NCBI GenBank assembly: GCA_010279815.1
Contig: QEOQ01000180.1
Span: 2,282,259 to 2,346,258, forward strand
Source of the DNA: Brachionus plicatilis
Taxonomy: Eukaryota; Rotifera; Eurotatoria; Ploima; Brachionidae
Length of the DNA: 64,000 bases
Reading direction: 5' to 3'
Shown piece by piece: positions 58,648 through 64,000 of the stretch. Under the pieces are notes generated by a model. That model saw only the letters and a list, made by a program, of their open reading frames with translations. It did not search any database and was not told the DNA's origin. Every line of letters starts with the position of its first letter. Position 1 is the stretch's first letter. The position numbers were made by a program, and so were the translations under genes.

Positions 58648-58946
58648 CTTAATCTTCAGAGCATAAAATTCAAATAAAAAAACCGCATAAATTAACTGTC
58701 TAAGAATATAAATTGCTTTTTTAGTTGATGTAGACTTTTATTTTGTATAATGCATTTCGTAGCTCCAATAAGTCATTTCAAACATTCTGACTTACAAATT
58801 AAAAATTTTTATATTTTCTAGAATAAAATTTTAGATATACCTCATTAAATATCGACCAAAATTAATAAACATAAATATTTTTGGAGTGTTTAGTGCGATG
58901 GATTTGTAAGAAAAACGTTCAAAATTGAGCTCGACAACAACCAAAA

Positions 58947-60620
58947 ATGACATATAAAAACATATTTCTAATCTGCTTGATCCAATTGACCAGCGCTGCT
59001 TCAATATCCCAAATAAAGCAAGTGGATCGATCACTACTTCATCCACAATTCATGCCCAAAAACACCAACTCGACCAAAGTCGATCAATTGGACGACTACT
59101 ATGACTACGACCAGTACTACGAAGACTACGACCCGACCAAGTTCACCGACTACTACCCGGAAAACTACGAATACTACGAAGAGGACCAGGACGTGCTAAA
59201 AATAAAGCCTAAAATTGAGTCCAAAATTCCCATCAACAATCCAATCCAAGCTCGGAACAAATCATCAACCAGCGCCAACGGCATAGACTACGACTACTAT
59301 GAGGACAATGGACAGGAGGACTATTACCAATTGTCCAATTCAAAACCAGTTTCCACCTCTACTTTGTCCACGTCGACCACACACTCCACTAAATCATCCA
59401 TCTCGATCTTAAGCTTTCTATTCATCAACACAACCTCTAAGCCAGTCGAAGATCAGCCTGCTCTTCTTCCTCGAATAGTTAATATTCCACAGGTTCCACA
59501 GACAGAAAATATATCAGACAATTTAATTTTGAAGACACTGTTCTCAGAAGGCGGTGATCTATTCACAAACAATGATGACACTGTTGAAAAAGAATTTAGG
59601 GCCAAAGAAAATGTTTTAATCGACAGGCTTAGGACAACAGTAATGACCACTGTGCAAACAACTAATTTATTCTCAGAGGAAGAATACGGCAACTACACTG
59701 ACATGTACTACTACGATGATTTCTACGACTTGGAGGACTATTACGACGACGACGACTTGTTCAGCTACAATGACGACACTGAAGGTCACGTGACTGAAAT
59801 TAAGTCGACTTCCACCAGCACCAAACCACTGCCAAATCTAAACATCATCAATGTGATCGCCACTGTGTCCTACAACACAACCAACGCTGCCCCATTGGCC
59901 ACTCAATCCATGCCGACTCCATCTATAATTGTTCCCACTACACAATCTACAACTTCTACAGCTCACATTGCAGCCTTGTCTACGCCCAGCTTGTATGACA
60001 ACTTTGGCATAAACAAAGGAGACTTGTTCAACAACCAAGAGTACGACTATTACGACAACTACTTTGAGGATTCAGAAGAGTTACCAGATGAAAAGGAAGA
60101 CATGCAACCAAGTGACAGCAAGCATCCTGAACTGAAGACCCCACTTAACACCACATTGTTAGGCCTGACAATTAAAGAACTGCTAAAGAGCCCGGCTCTG
60201 ATAGCCGGCATATGCGGGGGGCTCCTGGTTGGCGTCATCACTGCTCTTGTCCTACTCTTTTTTATTATATACAGAATGAGACGCGGCAAACTGGACGAGT
60301 CGCCTTATGTAGTCAGTTCAAAAAATTCGCCAATTTATGGAAATTTTAAGACTAAAGGCCAAAATGTAACTCTCATGTCCTCGTCATCTGTGTCGCCAAA
60401 TACCAACCTGAGCACTGGCTCGACGAGTTCGGCTACTACAGGACTGTTGAATGGCAATGCTTTGACCAGCAGCAGATTGCTCAAATATGCCAACCATTCG
60501 ACTAGTTTGAAAAAGAGTTGTAGTATATTGAGCAGTGATTCGTCCACGTCGTCGCCAAATCACGACGGTTCGTTCAATTACGCTTACATTAAGGCTCCGA
60601 CAAAAGAATTTTACGCATAG
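58947..60620 (+). CDS. SDC: Syndecan-like transmembrane protein, intronless
   Basis: 557 residues in one exon. A signal peptide (1-18, IFLICLIQLTSA core) leads a 400-residue ectodomain rich in Thr/Ser and acidic tyrosine clusters (about 49-72, 113-125, 249-275, 361-371). One transmembrane helix follows (about 416-440, with GGLLVG-type glycine packing), then a cytoplasmic tail. The tail opens YRMRRGKLDESPY, like the syndecan C1 region (RMRKKDEGSY), and ends KEFYA, the syndecan C2 EFYA PDZ ligand that binds syntenin and CASK. Syndecans are heparan-sulphate co-receptors linking matrix to the cytoskeleton. Two oddities: the tail is about 117 residues instead of about 30, with a Ser/Thr-rich expanded variable region, and no Ser-Gly dipeptide occurs in the ectodomain, so canonical glycosaminoglycan sites are missing. 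Neurexin or glycophorin identity is disfavoured by the EFYA end. Confidence 0.88.
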   Translation: MTYKNIFLICLIQLTSAASISQIKQVDRSLLHPQFMPKNTNSTKVDQLDDYYDYDQYYEDYDPTKFTDYYPENYEYYEEDQDVLKIKPKIESKIPINNPIQARNKSSTSANGIDYDYYEDNGQEDYYQLSNSKPVSTSTLSTSTTHSTKSSISILSFLFINTTSKPVEDQPALLPRIVNIPQVPQTENISDNLILKTLFSEGGDLFTNNDDTVEKEFRAKENVLIDRLRTTVMTTVQTTNLFSEEEYGNYTDMYYYDDFYDLEDYYDDDDLFSYNDDTEGHVTEIKSTSTSTKPLPNLNIINVIATVSYNTTNAAPLATQSMPTPSIIVPTTQSTTSTAHIAALSTPSLYDNFGINKGDLFNNQEYDYYDNYFEDSEELPDEKEDMQPSDSKHPELKTPLNTTLLGLTIKELLKSPALIAGICGGLLVGVITALVLLFFIIYRMRRGKLDESPYVVSSKNSPIYGNFKTKGQNVTLMSSSSVSPNTNLSTGSTSSATTGLLNGNALTSSRLLKYANHSTSLKKSCSILSSDSSTSSPNHDGSFNYAYIKAPTKEFYA

Positions 60621-61324
60621 AAACGCGCTTAAGTATTAGAGATTTTATTAAAAAGAAAGCGTTTTTTTTTTTTTTGAATTTCGGGATTTTTAATTTGAGT
60701 TTTCTTTTTTTTTTTTTCAAATTTGTTAATAGATTTTTTTCTTCGTCAAGAATATTCAAAATTCCGAAATTTAATTTATTGTCTATTTAAAATATTGTAA
60801 AAAGTTTTTGCGAAATTTGTCTTTTTCTACCTCTAAAATGATATTTTTTTTTAATTCAAAATAAAAGTAATTTCATTATAATGTTTGATTTAGTATTGAA
60901 AAAATACAACCTAAAAAATATTATTTTTTCCTCGAGATGAACATGAAACAAAATTTTTCTCATTTATTTAAATTAAATAAAATAAAAATATTCTAATCTT
61001 TGCTTTATTCAATTGATTCATTTTTATTTTAACCTGATTAAATCCTCTTTCACATGGTCTAGACAGTCTAATTCCATCACAATTAGAAATTAAATTTAAA
61101 TTGAAAATAAATTTAATTGAATATGATTAAAACTATACTAGATTTAATTAAAACAAGAATTAATATAAAATTAAATTTCATTAACGCGAAATCATTTTTG
61201 ATACCACAATTTTTTAATAAAATACCACAATTTTTAAGTTACATACCACAATTTTATTAAAAAAACAACAATTAATAAAAATATCCATTAAAATTAAGAA
61301 AAACTTTTTTATTATATTTCAACC
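60621..61324. other. Syndecan 3' flank
   Basis: Two T runs (about 60662-60676 and 60705-60718) and an AATAAA at about 60860 lie here; the latter is a plausible polyadenylation signal. At 61198-61255 the string ATACCACAATTTT recurs three times at 20-30 bp spacing. No gene is seen. Confidence 0.45.
61198..61255. repeat. Three spaced copies of ATACCACAATTTT
   Basis: Copies start at about 61200, 61223 and 61245 in direct orientation, separated by short AT spacers. Function unknown. Confidence 0.6.
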
Positions 61325-61777
61325 AGGTATGCTATCGTTATCAATCGTTAAAAAAAATTTAACGATTCTTTTTTTTTGCAAAATTTTTTTATTTAACAAA
61401 TTAATTAGTAAAAATAAAAAAAAAAATATTATTTTTGACAAATCCCAAACCGTTTTTTTCGTTAACGTTATTAACTTTTTTTTTTCATTTCTTTTTTGAC
61501 CAATTATTAAAATATAAGAATTTTATTAAATAATTTTCTGGAAAAATTCAAAATTTAAATACCATTAACACCGTTAACTACCGTTAATTAACGTCAACGA
61601 TTATGTTTTTACATTATTTGAATTTTTCAATTAAAATAAACACATATTAATTTAAATTGTCTTTAAAAAAATATTCTTGTTTGAAAAAATTATTCTTAGA
61701 TAAAAAGTTAAAATATTTTGTCATATTATTTTTGCTATCTTATTACAATTCTTTAAAAGTATGCTAAAAAAAAACCC

Positions 61778-61927
61778 AATTGGCAAGTTTTTTTTTCTAT
61801 TTTACATTTTTAGAAATAATTGCGTATTTAAATTTCAAATGTTAACATGCTTAAGTATTGAGTTTAAATTAAACAACGTAATTTCAAAATTTAAAAAAAG
61901 GTAAATAGAAAAAAAAACTTGCCAATT
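61778..61927. mobile_element. 150 bp palindromic MITE
   Basis: The first 25 bases (AATTGGCAAG, nine T, CTATTT) are exactly complementary to the last 25 (AAATAG, nine A, CTTGCCAATT). The inner parts pair imperfectly. No ORF. The A/T-rich flanks do not show an unambiguous target duplication. Confidence 0.75.
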
Positions 61928-61990
61928 TGTAAAATAAAAATTTAAAGATTTTTTATTGAAAATGAAAAATAAATTTGCTATCTTAAATTC

Positions 61991-62800
61991 AGAGTTGTTT
62001 ATAAGTCCCAAAAAAATTCCAAGTCATTTTTATTTTTTTTTCAAAGTCCAAGTCTAGAATTTTATTTTAAAATTTTCTAGATCATGCTTCATATCAAAAA
62101 ATTTATATGCTTGTTTTATGGGTTGTCTAATGCAAATAGATTTGCCATATATCAGAATTTTGTTGCAATTTTAGAATAAATTTCTTCTTAACACTAGAAA
62201 TGCCAAGCGGTCAAAATGACCGCTTTTACGATTTTTAAGGACTATAACTCTTAAAATAAATAAGATTATCACTCTAATTTTTGTCTACCCTAATAATTTT
62301 ATCGAAATTTTTATTTTCTTTATAATACTGACATTCATGATGATAAATTCTCGGAAAATCTATTGTGTATACCTAGAAGTACTAGGCGGTCAAAATGACC
62401 GCTTTTAATCATTTTAACTTAAAACTTGCCAATTACTTATTTTTTTTCTTATTTTTTTTCACTAAGTAAATTTTTTAATATATTTTATGAAAATATGCTT
62501 AAAAGTAACTCTTTTTTTGCATTTAATTTGAAATAATACTTGAAATCAAGTTACAACTATATTTGAATTTTTGCTTTTTTTATTTAACCAACTTTGATTT
62601 TTTTGAATAATTTAAACAAAAATGGATAGTCGTCGTATATCTTATGTCAACGCAAGAGAAAACATAAGTTCTTTAGCTGATATTGGGACATTTGACCGCT
62701 CTTGGCATTTCTAGTTATAAAATTTTTTGGCATTTCTAGTGTTAAGTAATTCAAAATTTTAAAGCCCGGACTTGGACTTTGAAAAAAAAAATTAAAGTCT
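61991..62800. mobile_element. Second copy of the 56502-56779 MITE, interrupted
   Basis: It starts AGAGTTGTTTA like the other copy and shares AAAAATTTATATGCTTG-type text, GGGTTGTCTAATGCAAATAG and CCATATATCAGAATTTT up to 62187. It then resumes at 62746 with TTCAAAATTTTAAAGCCCGG and GACTTGGACTTTGAAAAAAA. The right terminal inverted repeat is absent. The gap is the TTAA-flanked insertion at 62192-62741. Confidence 0.75.
62188..62745. mobile_element. piggyBac-type MITE with TTAA duplication
   Basis: The 550 bp element at 62192-62741 begins CACTAGAAATGCCAA and ends TTGGCATTTCTAGTG, flanked by TTAA on both sides (62188-62191 and 62742-62745). Sub-terminal palindromes GCGGTCAAAATGACCGC occur at about 62207 and 62383. 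TTAA targeting and C-CTAG-type ends define the piggyBac superfamily. A 31-codon open segment at about 62623-62715 (MDSRRISYVNAREN start) may be the truncated transposase N-terminus. The right end shows a partial duplication (GGCATTTCTAGT at about 62704 and 62729). Confidence 0.85.
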
Positions 62801-63318
62801 TTGTTTTTAGAATAAAAAATAATTTCGGTTTATTTTTTATTCTGAAACATATATTTTGTTTTGTTTGATTTAATTTTTTTTTGGTTGAATAAATGTGTTC
62901 ATTATTTATTAATTTTGTTGGGAATTTACAAAATTAGTCATAATAAAATATAATATAATAATAAATATAATAAAGTCAACGTAAACTGTACGAAATTCAA
63001 ATTTCTTATTACTGATTAAATCAGAAAAAAATCGTTAACGTTAATTAGAAGAGTTAACGAGGTTAACGCCATTAAAATTTTTAATTTTTTAAATAAATTA
63101 TTAAATAAAATTTTTAATTTTTAAATGTTGGTCAAAAAACATCAAAAAAAAAAAACGTTAATAACGTTAACGATGATAACTGTTTTATAATTATGGTTTT
63201 TCAGGTATAAAATTGTACAAAATGATCTAAAATTATATTTTTTAAAAAAATTTATTGTTTTTTAAAATCGTTAAATTTTTCCGTTAAATAATGTTTTTTC
63301 AAAAAACGGAAGCATACC

Positions 63319-64000
63319 CGATTTCAACACATATTTAATTAAAAAAAAACACAAATATTAAAAAAAAACTAAATTATTTTTTTTTTATTTCACAAAAATT
63401 TTTTTTTACCACACAAAAAATTCAAAAAAAATTTATTTAAAAAAAAACAAAAAAATTATTTCTTACCACATTTATTCGGACAAGCCCAGTACATTCTTTT
63501 CGTCATTTTACTGCCACTGTTTTCGCATGATTTTGACTCGCTGTCAAACGCTTCGTTCTGATCTGATTCGATTCTTGGTCTTTTTGACAATACTTCATCT
63601 TCTCAATCTACGTCAGATTCAATTCCCTTTCTCGTCGAAATTCGACCACTTTTTGCCATTTAACGCTTTATTGTACGAATTCATCTAACGATTCGCAATC
63701 ATGCAAAAAATCATAAGTCCTATCTGTGCTTCTTCTGTTTTTTGTTGTTTAGCATCTTCGAATGTTTAGTTAAAGTTATTTTCAAAAATGCTTGCACTGG
63801 ACATTTTATATTTTTTTAATTTTCGTGAAATAAAATTATTTATATTTTACTTTCACTTTTTATATTGAGTAATTTCAAAATTTTTAAATAGTGTCAAAGA
63901 TTAAAAAGAATGAGTCTTCTTAATCAAATAAGTGTTAATTTTATATAATAAGTGTTTTTTTATTTAATTAAGTGTTAATCTTTATTTTTGTGGATTATTT
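63319..64000. other. Right edge of the window
   Basis: A/T-rich apart from the coding-like block at 63466-63804. Near the end (63930-63985) the string TAAGTGTT recurs three times in direct orientation. Confidence 0.45.
63466..63804 (-). pseudogene. Decayed ORF remnant, possibly transposon-derived
   Basis: Minus-strand frames show protein-like composition with stops. From the ATG at 63804 comes MSSASIFENNFN, a stop, then TFEDAKQQKTEEAQIGL. From the ATG at 63659 comes MAKSGRISTRKGIESDVD, a stop, then EDEVLSKRPRIESDQNEAF and MTKRMYWACPNKCG up to a GT donor-like site at about 63466. The WACPNKCG end suggests a zinc-binding start of a further domain. The family is not recognised. It could also be a real gene read with errors, whose later exons lie to the left or were lost in the element at 61325-63318. 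Confidence 0.35.

Larger units (their letters stand above)
61325..63318. mobile_element. Long-terminal-inverted-repeat element with nested insertions
   Basis: Left arm 61325-61602 and right arm 63031-63318 are imperfect reverse complements over about 280 bp, ending GGTATGCT and AGCATACC. The arms share TTCGTTAACGTTATTAAC, TTTTTTGACCAA and a GTTAA-rich inner end (CGTTAACTACCGTTAATTAA against TTAATTAGAAGAGTTAAC). The 1.4 kb between them is made of other elements: 61778-61927 and 61991-62800, the latter split by 62192-62741. No transposase remains. Confidence 0.7.

Noticed and set aside
59453..60547. Antisense open frames within syndecan
   Set aside because: Shadows of a low-complexity coding sequence on the other strand.
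1..64000. tRNA, rRNA, spliced-leader RNA, CRISPR or prokaryotic defence genes
   Set aside because: None recognised by eye on either strand. A covariance-model scan would be needed to exclude small RNA genes; it could not be run here.

Overview
This is eukaryotic nuclear DNA, very AT-rich (roughly three quarters A+T by eye). Coding exons stand out as less AT-biased islands, and introns have GT..AG ends and are mostly about 50 bp. Eight protein genes can be modelled, all with recognisably animal architecture: CEP164, a KLHL1/4/5-type BTB-kelch protein, MED27, PWP2, TRAPPC3, an unrecognised four-pass membrane protein, the AP-1 mu subunit and a syndecan. Short introns, strong AT bias and gene content suggest a small invertebrate. 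A monogonont rotifer such as Brachionus is my best guess, but that is inference and not shown by any single sequence here.

Layout. 1-35.1 kb is the gene-bearing part. It holds CEP164 (+, 941-5985), a 6.4 kb gap with decayed coding fragments between inverted repeats, the kelch gene (+, 12394-14470), a 3.1 kb gap with a wrecked Mutator-like transposase and foldback elements, MED27 (+, 17607-19283), PWP2 (+, 20086-26672), TRAPPC3 (-, 26730-27290, convergent with PWP2 and only 57 bp away), a 4-TM gene (+, 29342-31349) and AP-1 mu (-, 33618-35110). 35.1-58.9 kb is a 24 kb stretch with no gene I can support. It carries several small inverted-repeat elements, a retroposed SINE-like insert with a 15 bp target duplication, and a few less AT-rich islands. 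58947-60620 is an intronless syndecan. 61.3-63.3 kb is a nest of transposons inside transposons, and the window ends in a decayed ORF.

The genes belong to unrelated housekeeping or cell-structure pathways: cilium, ubiquitin-ligase adaptor, Mediator, ribosome biogenesis, two vesicle-traffic components and a cell-surface receptor. There is no operon-like functional grouping. No CRISPR, rRNA, tRNA or prokaryote-type system was seen.

The clearest window-wide pattern is in the introns. Of 27 modelled introns, 23 are 41-94 bp. The four longer than 300 bp (one in CEP164, three in PWP2) each contain a large imperfect inverted repeat. The same kind of foldback element also fills the intergenic gaps. 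Two insertions in the 57-63 kb region can be dissected to the base, because an uninterrupted paralogous copy of the target sequence is also in the window.
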